Source: Madurella fahalii (lineage: Eukaryota; Ascomycota; Sordariomycetes; Sordariales). From it: a stretch of DNA of 64,000 nucleotides. Under the pieces are notes generated by a model. It was not told where the DNA came from. It made no database searches and worked only from the letters and a program-made list of their open reading frames with translations. Below, piece after piece: positions 48,443-61,486 of this stretch. How positions within the stretch are numbered: position 1 is the stretch's first letter; each line of letters opens with the position of its first letter. A program made the position numbers and the translations under genes. The stretch lies in the NCBI GenBank assembly GCA_029876055.1, contig CM056878.1, positions 3,348,001-3,412,000 on the forward strand, read 5' to 3'.

Positions 48443-51400
48443 TCAAAGGAATCCGGACTCGGCCAGGACTCTGCACGTCACATCAGTCATACCGTAATCG
48501 TCACAAGACAAGAAAGTACACCAAGCAACGTATCCAACACAATCGGCTAAGAGACAATCGCAAATTGATTCTTAAATCTCACATACCTGACGATCTTCTC
48601 GTCTTCCCTCTCGCGCGGCTCGATCTGCAAGCTCTTGTCGTACATCTCGTGCACGTCGCCGGCCGCCTGCATGTTGCTCAAGATGTAATCCTGCAGCTCC
48701 GGCACGGGCTGCAGAGAGTACGCAACATTCTGGTACTGTTGGATGTCACGGATAACCTCGGCCGTCTTTGCCCGCTTGGCAAAGTTGATGAGGTTGGTCT
48801 TCTTGATAATGGACGGGATGCCGTCCTCGATGAAAGTGAGATCCGTCAGGTACACGCCTACGACACATGCGTATTAGTGCCCGCAACACAATCACCCAGC
48901 GGGAGAAGGGGGTATGCAAGGCTTACCAAAGAACGGGATGCACGGGGGGTTGGCGGCATGCAGCGCTTCTCTGTACTCGCCAAAGTTCTTTGTGCTAGCC
49001 ATTAGCTTGCGCATAGTTTCCAGCGTAGCATGGATCCGCTGGGGGACCTGGTCCCATGTCCGCTTAAGGCGAGCGATGGGCGCAGTTCCCAGTGCAGAGA
49101 TGATCGAGGTCAGGGTGGAGAAGTTGTTTAATGTCCGGCATTTCTGGTTTCGTGGTCAGCAAAGTTCGCGCAAAACACACCGAAAACTTGGGACGAAGGG
49201 TGAGCATTACATCAGCGACCGCGACAAAGTGCTTGATGACGACGACGCGTTTCCTCACGTCGGTCTGCGAGAGAATCATTTCCGCTACCCAATTGGTCAT
49301 TTGGTTGGAGTGCAGGATGAGCGCCTTGACATTAGGCGCGGGCTCCGGCTCTCCTTCCCCAACCTTCTTCTGCCACGTCTTGTTGAGGCATTCTGTCGAC
49401 TTGATTTTGCCGTACAGCCGAGACTCGATGATTGTGAGTTGCCGGGCGAACTCGACGACATCAATATCGAGGAACTTGAGCTTCTTCATGTTCTTGGGCA
49501 TGATCGGAGCCGGCGTGTTCTGGTTGACCGTCTGGATCATGCGCCGGCCCGTGGCCTCCTTGCCACTCAGTCGTTGGTCGAGAACTGCCATCAGGGGGGC
49601 CGACCCAGGAGTCTCTGTCGACTTGACTGTGTCCTTGGCAAAATTGTAGACATCCCGGATGAGCTGCTTGGTCTCCTCGCTCTGATCCTCCATCCAGAAA
49701 TTGTCGAACCAGTTCTTGAGGATGTTGACGACCCGGAAACGAATCAGCTTCTGCTTCCCATCCCGCCACATCTCATACTCGGACTGCGTCAACCCTTCTG
49801 GCGGCTGGATGCCGAACCTCTTGACCAGCATCTCAAACAATTCTCGAGCTGATGTGAAAGACCTGTATGTGAGGAGGAATGTGTTGTTGAAGTTTGCGTC
49901 CAGCTTGTCGTGCCGGGTTAGCTGCTCTACCAAGGCAAGCAGAGAACCGCCCTTGACGGTCGGGGGTGTCGTCTTGAGGTCCCAAGATAGATCGTTCTCG
50001 TGATCCAGCTTTAAGAATTCGGGCGTATCGTCGACCAGTGTCTGCACCACCGGGGCCGGATCTTCTCCGAAGAACCTCTTCATCTTCGAGGGGTCGCCCT
50101 TCCGGTAGTTCGCCGGCAGCGTCTCGCCTTCCGTGAATGACTGTGACCCGAGCGGCAACCCTGGCCGCACGAATCCCCGGGACTCCGTCCGCTGGTGCGG
50201 CCGCTCATACGGCATTGTCTCCGTCCGCCTCAGCTGCTCTCTTTGTAGGACCTCCTCACGCATGCTGATTTCGGCTTGCTGTTGTAGAACGATAGAAACC
50301 TGCTCTGAGAGAAGTTGAAGTGAGAAGCCTATGTGCGAAGAATTGGTTTCTAGAGCCCGTGCGCATTGCCGGACATACTCCAGCCTCTCTTCCAGAGCCT
50401 GGCCCCTTACTTCCGACCACTCATCGGCCAACGGCCCGGCGACGGCCTGGCAGCCTAACAGCAGGTCCGATATGTTGTCGTAAAGACTTTGCTTGTTCGT
50501 GCTAAAATCGGCGAGCTGCGGCGTCTGGAACGTGTTGCAGAGGAGTGAGAGGTCGATCGACTCGATCATGGCAATCCAGGGCTTGAACATCTCGAGAACC
50601 TTGCCTCCGGCGGCGCAAACATTATTGCCAATGACCTCGTGCTTGTATGGCGTGATGACCTTGTCTGCAGTCACTAGATTCTTGTCCAGCTCACGGATAC
50701 TGGACACTAACATCCGTTTTAGCTCGTCCAATCTTTCGAGGAGTTTCCCGTCAAGAACAGCCGTGGGGTCGACAACACCCTCTTCGTCTTCGAGGAAGTT
50801 GGAGGTGATAGGATCGCGAGGGCCTAGACCATTATTTTGCCAACTCCCGCCAGCGCTAGATCCAATGACAAAACCTGGAAATAGGCGGGGGATTTCTTCA
50901 CCGCGTTGTTGCCTCGCCACTTCGACATAGCTGAATACCCCAAGAAGAACACCATCCGCCTCCTGGAGACATTTCTGAACAGACTCGGCATTAGGCCAAT
51001 CTGCGGCGGCAATGTGCGAGGAGATCACGAGCTTGGAGAACTTGGACATCATATCCCTGAAGTGGGGGTAAAGGGCCTTGTTGGTGGAGATGATGGACGG
51101 CTGGCCGGAGTGGTTATCGGTCGTGCCTGACCCGGCGGCTAGGAGCAGTCGCAAGTGGTCTGAGATATCCTCTGCTCGCGCCACATATTCCGATCGGTTG
51201 CCGCTTGTGATGGCATCACGGTAACGATCGATAGACTTCTTCATGTTTGAGACCAGTCGGCTCCATGTCAGGGGGGAGTGGTTCCGTCGTCAAAGAACGA
51301 GCGTGGAATCGTGGCAGCGGTGGGGAGGTTAAAGGAAGAGCTGGTGAATGCGGTAGCGGAGGCGATCATGGGCGCATGGAGCAGGTTACCGTTTGCAAAG

Positions 51401-52412
51401 GTATCTCCCCGCGACCTTGTTCCAGGAGACTGGCCGTTCATCGAGTCCATGGAGGGCGCGGGCGAGATACCATCATTAGCGTTGGTTCGGCGGGTTGTGG
51501 CCTGCGGTTGCGCGTGAGTACTATATACAGGCCGACATAAAGGGATGTCCAGACGGAACTTACCGTTGTGCCTCGTGATGCATTCATAATAGCTTCGCCC
51601 TCCAACTCGGATGCAGAGTTTACGTCACTCTCGTCCTCTTCCTCTTGTGTCAGGCCTCTAGCGATCATCTCGGGTGGGGGCCGCGTCCGGTCCGGCATGC
51701 TAACGTTCATCCGGTCTCGGGGCCCGGTCTCGGTGATGGAGGAGGGTGACTCGAGCGGCAGCTCCATGCTGCTCTCGCCCGTCATGGTATTGTAGTAATA
51801 GAGTCTGCCGTCTGGTGTGGCTTGCGGGATCCAGAAATCAGCCCGGGACCTGTCCTCGGCTCCCTCGAGCGGCAGACCCTCGTGGTCATCGTGATCGGAT
51901 ACCTCGTCATCGTCAAATCCCTCTTCGTACACTTCCTGGTCGTCGTTCTCATCTTCAACCTGTTCGGTGTTCCCATCCTCTTCTAGCTCCGGGAGCTCGT
52001 CCGGGCTCGTGATGATCTGGCAATAGTTGCTCGGAAACCAGCCTCTCACGCCGTTGATTACACCGTCCCACCATCCACTCTCCAGCCGCGTGATAACCTG
52101 GATGACGTCGCCCTCATGGAAACTCAAGCTCGTCCTGTCATCAGCCTCATAGTCGTAGAGGGCGCGCACGTACATGGCACCGGGCGGTGCCGTGCCCACA
52201 ATTCCATTCATGAGGGAGGTTGAGTCTGCTGTGAAATAGGTGGTGTAGGAATTGTCGCCGCCGGCGCTGGCTCCCTGGGATGACGCCGGATCGGCCGGAT
52301 TGCTGTGGTGCGGTTGTGGAACGCCGGAGCTGGCAAAGTCGGGATCCGAATAAGCAGTCGTCGCCGTGTTTTGACCCTGGAGTGCCGACACAGGGGTCCG
52401 TGTCATTAGCAT
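48443..52412 (-). CDS. cdc25: Cdc25-type Ras guanine nucleotide exchange factor, with an apparent one-base frameshift
   Basis: Five exons (52412-51564, 51501-49211, 49143-48927, 48857-48587, 48470-48443) give about 1218 residues once a single-base gap is allowed for. Domains are SH3 (about 81-135, ALYDYEADDRTSLSFHEGD to GVRGWFPSNYC), a WW-like segment (about 192-220, RLYYYNTMTGES), a long helical middle, RasGEF_N (GGSLLALVEQLTRHDKLDAN), and the catalytic RasGEF domain with KLKFLDIDVVEFARQLT, NWVAEMIL and the end RVLAESGFL. It activates Ras by GDP release upstream of adenylate cyclase and MAPK. In exon 2 the frame reaches a stop just after a run of six C (minus strand, 51276-51271); seven C would give an uninterrupted frame matching the family. 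No GT-AG intron explains the shift, so it is an assembly error or a real indel. Confidence 0.92.
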
Positions 52413-55400
52413 ATTGAGGTGGTTGTCAAGACGGGCAGAGGCGGCATGAAAAGAGGGCGGCGGCTAGAGCCCGACAATGGGTCATTCGTTCAGCCCTGCT
52501 ACCCCTCGACCGTGTTTGTTCGCTCGCGTGTTGCCGAAGGCAGATTGCGGGCTCGGTTGCTCGCAACTGGTGGCAACGTGATGCTAGGTCGAATCTCTGG
52601 CGTCACGGCAGGCTGCTGCCGGCCAGGATGGGATGTCGGACCTTGTGCAGGCGCTTGATAGCCTCGCACGGTACGAAGCGTTCCGCGATGCAGCAATCTG
52701 ACTGGTCGCCGGGATCGACGGTGTGCGCGCAAAGGAGGGATGTCGAGAGGGGTGAATGCGCAATTCGCCCGATTTTTTGGCCTGGAAGAGGCCGCTAAAG
52801 GATCGGCCTTGCTATCTCTCGCTCGCCGTAGACTCGCTGCTCGCGCGAATCAAAGATTGGGCCTCTCCTGTTGCTGGTGACTGGCATCCAAAAGGCCAGG
52901 GACTCGCCTACGCCCAAGGTGCCAAGGTGAGTCGGATGAAGTTCAAGGGTAAGGTTGATAAAAGAGAGCGAGCGTCTGGGATTGGAAGGGGACGGTCCGT
53001 TCGTTGGCCACAACTTTGCTTGGGCGGGGTGGACAAGGCCCTGGCTGTTCCGCATAGGGGAGGGCGGGGCGTGTTCGAGGGGAAAGGAGGTCTGTCCGCC
53101 GCACTCGAGCGGTGTCTGACTCTGTTTGTGCAGACCTAACGTTAATGATCTCCAACAAAACCCTACCGCGATCTTGCGAACCAGGAAGTATAGAAGGCTA
53201 TTCAGAACGAAAACTGCACCATGGGCAGCCGTTGTCTTCGTCTCCTCAATCATGAAGTGTCAACTCTCTAATTCCAAAATATTTCACCTGTTGCTACGGT
53301 ACCACAGTGTGCAAATGCTCCAATGCTCCTCCAAATGCCTGGTGCGGTCCCTGTCTGGCTCCCGGCGCGCCTGCGAATTGCTTGGTGGGCCATCAAATCT
53401 TGGCGCCTGTCCCATCCCTCCCCCTTCTAGTTCTCGCTCTTTTCGTGCAGCCCCGGGGCTCGTACCAATACCTTGCCTACCTTAGTACGACGAGGGACCT
53501 CGACCCGCATGGCTTTCTCCTCTGCCGAGGTCATCAAGAAGCGGCAAAACGCAGCAGCTAGCATGTACGCTTTCCATGAAAGCTATCCAAATGCCGTCAT
53601 GTTGCGATGGACACCTGGGTTCTGCGTTTCGGCCGAATGAAGCTCCGCTGGTGGTGCACGCATCAACACAATGTGCGACTGCACCTACATAAATAACAAA
53701 CACAACCTCGTGATAGGGGACGGGCATGCCATAATGCGAGGGAATGCCGCCTCCAAGTTCCTCATTATGTAGTTGACTTGCTTTCAAACTCCGTCATCGC
53801 TCAACCGAGGAACCTACGCAGTACACTAGGCGATTACCCGCATCTTGCACTTGATTCTACAGGCTACCACAGCCGACATGGTGATTCGGCTGATCGGCTT
53901 TTACCTCGAGACCCGCATGACGAGTAATAGCAGATGCTGTCAACAACGCGTTTCCATATAGCCATAACTCACATTAGTTCTCGGCTTGCTGCTAGAATCA
54001 CGGCATCCGGAATTCACGTTACGGTGTTGATACAAAGAGCGTGCTATCATCTGTTCCGCCAGTTCATCCTCACCATGCAGAGAGGACATCAAGTATAGAG
54101 ACAGCAAAGAGACGTATAACATCTCACAATGTGTTACCCCCACTGTCTCTCCTCTTGACCACTTGCAAGATAGTGCAGCTGCCACCCACACGCCCTTCGA
54201 CTAGTCGCCGTTCGGCCTGATGTATCGACTTTCCCAAAGTCGTGTTTCCCCGCACTGATGACACGGTCTGAACAAGACACTCACCTGCCATTTTGGCCAT
54301 CTATCGTCACGGCTGACTGGGGGAGGAAGGGCATGGCAACATGTCCGGATGCGATTCATAGCTGGGACACAGATGCCTCGGGGCATCATCTCCCTAGTCT
54401 GGCTGCTAGCACCAACCGCAGAACGGCCCGTTGGGCACGCGCGGACGGTAGGGCGCCGCAAGAACCCACTTCCTCTCTTCAAACCCAGTTGGCCGGTCAC
54501 AAGAAGCAGAGTTGGAGAGCCTAACATCGTGAACGAAGGGCGGATTCCATCCTTGATCCGTTGGGAGTATTCTCGACGGCCCTCTCTGGCTTATCCGACG
54601 GCGCTTGGTGGCCATCCACATCAAATGATCTCTGCGAGATGGAATCATTGCTCTCGGTGATACTATAATTGCTGATAGGGGTGAAGTTAAACGTGCGGGG
54701 CACGCAGGGGGGAGATACTCGATGGTCGTCATCTCACCAGTCTCTTGACAACCGCCTCCTAACTTAGGCCGGATACTTGTTGCTGTACGACCCTCACGAC
54801 GTATCTAGCCGCCACGCAGCCAGACCAGCAGCCGCTGTTCATCTTTCCGTGTCGGAGGGCGAGCCAATGTTCGAGGTGTGCTCGGTGGCCAGCAAGACTA
54901 GGGCCACGGTGCGCACGTGTCGCCGACTCGATGCGAGAGAACCGGGACATTACCACACCGGAAGGGCGTCGGCTCCGTGTCTTGGGCGTCTCGTGACCGG
55001 GCACCTCCCCATCGGAGGCGTAGAAAACGTGTGTCGGTCATCCGTCGACAAAGAGCCGCTGGCGTCGGGTGCATACCACGGCAGGACCACCCGTTGAGAA
55101 CCACGTGTACCCCTGACAAAGCTAGGTCGTTTTGGCGTTCCCGGCGGTAGGCGGTAGAGCCCGGGACGGATTCAACAGAGGGACCCGCCGCCGTTTGGGG
55201 AAAAAGTGGCCTCACGCAGTACCTTGACACTTGCCAGTCTGCACGGCAACCGGCGGTCGCTCCCGAAGCAGCAAGGGGCCGTCCCGTCTTTCCAAAAAGT
55301 GCGGTGAAGGCTCGATGGAGGGCTTGCCTCGTTTGACAGCAGGAAAACGGCGCTGGCTTGGCGTGTGAGGCTTCTGGGCACTAGCTGGCTCAGCTGGCTC

Positions 55401-58400
55401 AGGGGAACCGGTCCTCGCCGAGGAGGCCATCGGTTGGGATTCCTCGAGATGGTCGCCCTCTCAACGTGCGCGAGACGGGAGCTTGATCCTGAGTATTAAA
55501 GGCGGGCAGGGTTTGCGAGGAAAGTTCGATGGAGCCAATTTCCGAGCCATCGGCCTCGGGCCATGCCTGAGGCCAGGATGAGACCCGGATGGAGACAGGG
55601 TCCCACTTCTCAGGCTCATGCGAAACATCACGAGATGAGATCGAATCTATCGAGGAGCGAACAGACGTGCTGACAAGAAGCAAAATAATTACAGCAGCGC
55701 CTGGCTGACAAAATCTCGATGAGGGAGTCGTCACGCTAGCCGCCGGTTTCGTGTCGTCGCAGCAGGTCTTTGGTTCATGGTGGATAGCGATCATCCCAAA
55801 CGATCGCTTCGGAGGAACCTCTATGGTTGCTGGTCGCCGAGCACGCCGAGGAACAAGCAAGGACATGGCGCGCCGCTCCTTCGAGAAAAATCGTCCCAGC
55901 CTGTCACGTTCCGAGAGCCAGCCATTTCGTCCCAGAAATGTCGTCAAAAATTTTGTATGCCTGTGATTGTGCCACGGCCAGGGCCTGTATCTGGTTAGGA
56001 TCATGCCCATGACACCCTGTTCAATAGCAGTTGGTCAGTATTTTCTGGTTCCAGTCTCTGCAAATGCAGGGGGAAATGGTTCGCAAGCCACCCTCCGTCG
56101 CTCCGGGATTTATCACGCTTCAGGGGTTTTGCTTATTTAGCACCCGGAATTTCATCGTGGCCAGCACAAAAAGCAACGCTGTTGTTTCCAGAGGCTGAAA
56201 ATGCATAACGTTATCGTCCCGGCCAAAAGGTGCCAGAGGAGGGGCAATCAGCCAGGGAGTCCTTAGCCGGAGTTGATCCCCCTCCCCGTGGTTACTATGC
56301 GGCAAGCACCCGCCATCGGTTGCTCTCGATCGCGATAGGACTGGAACCGGGAATTGCATGGCTGCAAGCAGCAGAGCGGGACGAACGGGCGCCGACTGGC
56401 TGCGGGCCGGCCGTTTCTTGCAACCTCCTCTCTTGTCGACAAATCAACCAGCTCCCGCCCCCGAAAGCACCAAAAGCGGTCCGTGACTTGACCTTTTGTG
56501 GCCTGGATGGGCTTGGTGGGCTGGCTGCAGGTCGGGAGGGCAGGTGGGGTGGGGTGGCTTTTCGAAGGTTCCTCGAGCGCGAGAGAGGGGTTGCATTCCC
56601 AAAGCCGGGAGCCGCCAATGTGGCTAGGAAACCGGCTTCAACTTCCGCCCCGGATTAGCGCAAATTTGTTGGCAGGTCGACTGCCACCGTGCGCGCAATT
56701 TCAGGGGAGAGGAAAATTCTGTTCCGCCCAAAAAGGGACTCGTCCGAGGGGCCTGGAAAAAAGAAACCGAGATGACCGATCTGGTACGTCTTGGTGCCAA
56801 ATTTCTTAACTTATGAGCATGGGGTTGTAAGAGCATCGGACTAGACGGCCCCTCTTCGTTATCAAGGAGGAGGAGGGCTTTGCTGTGCTAGTGTAGTGTA
56901 CTCTATGTAGTGAAGTTAGGCGATGGCAGCTTACCATTGTTCTTTGCGGGTTCTCCGGCCAAGGCGCCAAGACACCAGCCCTGACCGGTTCTCCGCTGAA
57001 GCGGATCACGGAGCGCACAGCTGCCACGCAGATGGAACCGAGGAAATCTGGATGACCGGAGCTCTCTGGGCTGTCCTTTCAGCAGTGGTCTGACAAGCAA
57101 CAAGCTGAAAAGGAGGGGGAGGGGCTCGAGAACTCCGGCCCCAAGCTCTGACTGGGGCAGCGTCCAGGTTGACCCCTCCGTCCCAAAACATACGCGAGGG
57201 CGGAACAGCGTCCAATCTCCATCGCGCGCCGACTGGGATTGCGCGCGCTCTGTTGTCGGTTGAGCGGTGGTCACGGGACGCCTTTGGAGTGGCACTTTTT
57301 TCATGATGTGAGGATTGGCTGTGAACATCCGCTGCCGCAGCCTTACTTGCGGTATTGCCGTGCATACGGCCAACTCCCCACTCGTGGGCCCCCAAATAGT
57401 GTACACGGGTAGGGCATTGTCAAGAGACCGCTATTTTAGGCATGAATGCAATCTCGACATACAGGAGAGTCGTTGTTGAGTGGCATCTCCAGCGGTGGAT
57501 TGCCCCCCCTCCCAAGGCCTCCGTTCGTCGTTGACGGCGCCGCCCCGCGATGCCAACGCAACGCTGCAACGAACGGCCAGACCCACCGCGTCCCGGAGCT
57601 CTTGCAGCTGCTAACCCCACTGTGTCCTCGACGCCAGAGCAATCACCATGTGGCGGTCAGTGACTGCAGACACACAGCAGCTGATCTCGTTGCTCCCGAG
57701 AACAGACGAGTGTCTTTGGTGCTGGAAGCGACGAGAAGACGGTTTTTGGCACAGCCGCTGCCAAAAGCAACCGCACCGGCGTGGAGGGGTAACTCGCAGG
57801 AATCATTAGAGGCAATTCCGGTACGCAATCGACCGAACATGAACGTGGCCAGATTTCCGCTCCCGCAAACGCGAACCCGTTAGCTACGGTGTGGTACACC
57901 CCTCGACGCGTTAGGCGGGCAATGTCGCCACAGTTAGGCCGCCCGGCACAGCTCACACCACGATGCGTAGGACGTGTGACTTGGCTTGCTAACGGCAGCT
58001 CTGCCCCGCGGTACCCCCCTTTCCCACCCCACCACGGCGACCGCGCTGCGCAGGTACGACGTCGAGACTTTGGTGACAGCTGTCCGGCTCTCCGCCGGCG
58101 AGCTCTTAGTGTCGTGAGAGCGCACAAAAGCGGTAGTGCTGTGTAAGACCATGCTAGGGCAGGCTCACCGCTCTCTCGGAGCACGGTGAGTCGATCCAGG
58201 TGTCGCAGAATCCAATGGTGACTTGGGAAGGAAAGGTAGACGTGTGGTTGTGGGTTCCCAACCACTCGGTGGATCCAGTAGCCCTCGTTCCCGGGCTTTG
58301 CTGGGGACGCGAGCCGCTAAGCCCGATCGGGACAAAGCAAAATTGTTCCACCCTTTGCTCGCAGGTCGCTGGGGCTGCCACACACCCCCACCTGCATTGG

Positions 58401-58884
58401 CAGATTCCCTTCCCCCTCCGCAAACCTCCGCATGCCCATTTTTCCCCTCTCGCATCCCCCCTTCCTTTTCCTCCCGTCATCAGCCATTTCGCAAACCCCT
58501 CCCACTTTCCACCTTCAACCACCCACCGACTGGCGGACACCACGCAGCTTCTTGCGCCCGCATAATAGTCTTCGCTCTCTGCGGCAAGACGACTTCGACG
58601 TCCCGATTGGCGACAGGCCAATCTAATCCAACACCCCCCCATCGACATCTTTTCCATGATCATATCACCAATGAGCAGCTACACGACCCAGAGTCCGGCA
58701 GACACACTTTAAATCCCACGGGAGCGCGCGAGCGAGCGAGGAGTCAGGCGATCTCAACTATCGTTCTGTGAGGGGTCCCAACACCACTTCCGAGTGCCGT
58801 TGTCATTGTCGTCGTCATCGCCAATCCACATTGTGGCCCCGTCGAGTCCCGCTCGAGGTTGCACACGCGACAATCATATCCAAG
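52413..58884. other. Very long intergenic region (6.5 kb) with leader of the C2H2 factor gene
   Basis: This is upstream sequence of the Ras GEF gene (-) and the transcription-factor gene (+). Several frames of 100-200 codons occur (for example 55399-56010, minus), but none shows domain character or a convincing splice structure. The last 600 bp (from about 58370) are C/T-rich and look like transcribed leader. Large upstream regions are common for developmental regulators in Sordariales. Confidence 0.5.
58656..58712 (+). other. Short upstream ORF (18 codons) before the C2H2 factor
   Basis: ATG 58656 to TAA 58710-58712 encodes an 18-residue peptide starting MIISPMSSY. No other ATG occurs between its stop and the main start at 58885, so reinitiation is possible. 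Whether it lies in the mRNA depends on the unknown transcription start. Confidence 0.4.
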
Positions 58885-61486
58885 ATGCCTGGCGCAAGCG
58901 TGGCAGTAATGCCATCTTCGGCAACATCAACACCGGCCTCGCGGAAGGCCTCACTCGCCCCAGAGAGAAAATACAAGTGCCAGTTCTGCAACCGGGCATT
59001 CAGCAGGAGCGAGCACAGGAGCAGACATGAGCGATCCCGTATGTGTTTAGCATTGCCACCCTTACCTTCTCACCCCATCGCCCCTCCTCTCCCTCGTCCC
59101 CCCCCCCCCTCCCCCCGTCGGGACCTCATTTTCCTCCTAACCAGTGGATACAGACACAAAAGAACGGCCCTTCAAGTGTTTGAAGTGTCGCAGCACCTTC
59201 GTGCGCCGCGATCTTCTTCTCCGCCATGATCGTACCGTCCATGCGAAAGATGGGGGCGTTCCTCTCCACAGCGACGGCAAGCGCCGCGGCGGTCCCAAGA
59301 CTGCCAGGCCTGTCAGCGGTCCTTCCAAGTCTGCAATCGCCATCGATACTTCGGCTCTTGAGCAAATCGAAGCCAGTAGCGACGGTATTTTCGACGTGGA
59401 AACCGCTGCAATGCTCGTCGCTGACCTTCATCAAAAAGCTACCGCAGCGGCTCGGGCTAATGGCAGCCACTACGACAGCAGCTCGGGCATGGCCTTCTCG
59501 CAGAATGGGTCCTCGATGATGGAGCCTTCGGTGACGTACCCCAACGGCGCGATCGGCCTGCCGCAGTGGGAAGACTTCATGCCACAGTCGGAAGCCAAGG
59601 CGCATTCGATCAGCTCGGGCGGTTCGGCGTCGTTCGACGCCCAGAACTCGGGCCAGCTGCCTCCTCTCGCCGGGCAGAACGCTAATGGTCTGGCTCCAGG
59701 TCTGCAGACCCTGATCAACTCGCTTCCCCCTTCGGCATCAGGCACCCCAAGAGCCCAGTCACCGTACATGCAGCACCGTTCGCGTACGCCGGTCGACGGC
59801 TCTCATCCAGCCCCCGGATTCAAGGCGCCTCAGGTCATCAATGACGAGGAAAGGAATATGATCTTGGACAATATCCGCAGCAGTGATAGCGAACATGCCA
59901 TCCCAGAGGGCTTCAGGGTCCCGAGCCTATCATCTCTGAACCGGTATCTTGCGACATACTTCGGCCTGTTCCACCATCATCTCCCGTTCCTGCATCCGGC
60001 GTCGTTTGAACCGACCCGGGTGTCGCCCGCGCTCCTGCTTGCCGTCCTCTCCATTGGCGCCTTGTATGCATTCGATCAAGAGCCCGCGTACACACTCCAC
60101 ATTGGGTCAAAGGTGCTTGTCAACCAGTTCTTGCAGAATAAGGAGAACTTTAGCTCCCGGAAGTGCCCGCTCTGGACGATGCAAAGCTCGCTGCTCAACA
60201 TGATCTTCGCCAGCTGGAGCGGCGATCCCAAGGGCCTCGAATGGGCTTGTTCGATCAAGAGTCTGCTTGCCAACATGGTTGCTAGGAACCGCTACGAGTT
60301 GAAGCTTCGGCAGGAGGCCCGTGAAGGTCGCCCGCCGACCCGTGCCGAGTGGGTCGAAGATGAGGGCTGCCGGCGTACATACTACGCCGTGTACATCTTC
60401 TTCGGTCTCCTGACACTCACGTACAATCACACTCCTGCCATCAGCTTCAACGAGTTTGAGGATCTTCAATTGCCGTCAACCGAGGCTCTATGGAACCTGA
60501 GGGTAGCTGATGACGCGTGGCAAGATCACCTCAAGGTCTCTCCGAGCGTCACCTTCATGGAAGCTCACGACAACCTCTTCCAGGGAGAGACGCTCAAGTA
60601 CAGCGCCTTTGCGACGCGTGTTATGATCAACGCGCTCTTCCTCGAGGTCTGGTACCACAAGCGCAGCCCCGAGGCGCTGCAAGATGTGGTCACCGAGTAC
60701 AAGCTCAGGCTAGCTCTCGAGACGTGGGAGAAGTCCCTGGATCTTTGCGAGCCCGAAGTCTTCTCGGTGCCACTCAGCGCGCCCCACAAGGGGCATCCGC
60801 TGATCTTCAACGCCAAGGCCATGTTCCGCAACGCGCGTGCTCGGTTGGAGGTGGATCTGAAGACGGTCCAGGAGGCGCTTCGCTATCACGACTCGTACGA
60901 GGTGGCGGCGGCCATGTCAAATGCGCGGGACCGTGTGAAGCGCTCGAGCGAGATGCTCAAGGTCATTCAGGAGTGCTACAACTGCATTGAGACTGCGGTT
61001 CTCCAGGGCGTCCGCTGGGTGGCGCGCACCTCGCCGACAAACTGGAGCATTGAGCACCCGCTGTGCGGTATGGATCTCATGATCATCCTCAGCTTGTGGC
61101 TCTACCGTCTGGAACATGACGAGGAGCCGGCGACCGAGGACGAATTGGTCATGTACAACCGTGTCCGCCAGCTGTTTGACAAGGATCTCGATGAAGCGTA
61201 TGTCACGCACCTGAGCTCTGTCGTGGCCCGTCTGTGGGGCTCGATGTTGGATGAAGTGGTCGTTTGGGGGTAAGTTTTTTTTTTTTCTTCTTTTTTCCCC
61301 GTCATGTGCTTCAGCAACGAGGGGGGATGTGCTAACGAAACAAATAGAATCACTCGTCTGATGGGTGAATCATTCAGACTCCACTCACAGGCCCTGGTGG
61401 GCTACGTGGACGATATTGCTGCTTCCTCGAGCGTCTCGACACCCTCCATGACCTCTCAGGGAGCGGACGAGGACAGCGTGTATTAG
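58885..61486 (+). CDS. C2H2 zinc-finger and fungal-specific transcription factor (Klf1/Rsf2-like)
   Basis: Predicted 802 residues in three exons (58885-59038, 59154-61269, 61348-61486). Two adjacent C2H2 fingers lie near the N-terminus: KYKCQFCNRAFSRSEH continuing to RHERSH (about 32-54), then KERPFKCLKCRSTFVRRD continuing to RHDRTVH. The first intron splits the last His codon of finger 1. A Ser/Gly/Gln-rich linker follows, then a Fungal_trans (PF04082-type) domain from about residue 295 (LNRYLATYFGLFHHHLPFLH, LLAVLSIGALYAF). The architecture is that of the Klf1/Rsf2/AmdX group, which regulates respiratory, glycerol or long-lived-cell programmes. The exact target set here is unknown. The first intron contains a C12-T-C6 run. 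Confidence 0.93.

Noticed and set aside
51268..51501. Hidden intron to explain the Ras GEF frame change
   Set aside because: Candidate GT-AG pairs tested (41 and 49 nt) give stops or the wrong frame, and the downstream frame has no acceptor after its upstream stop.
55399..56010. 203-codon minus-strand frame with a short hydrophobic stretch
   Set aside because: No recognisable family, no convincing start context and no splice extension; it could be chance in a 6-kb region.
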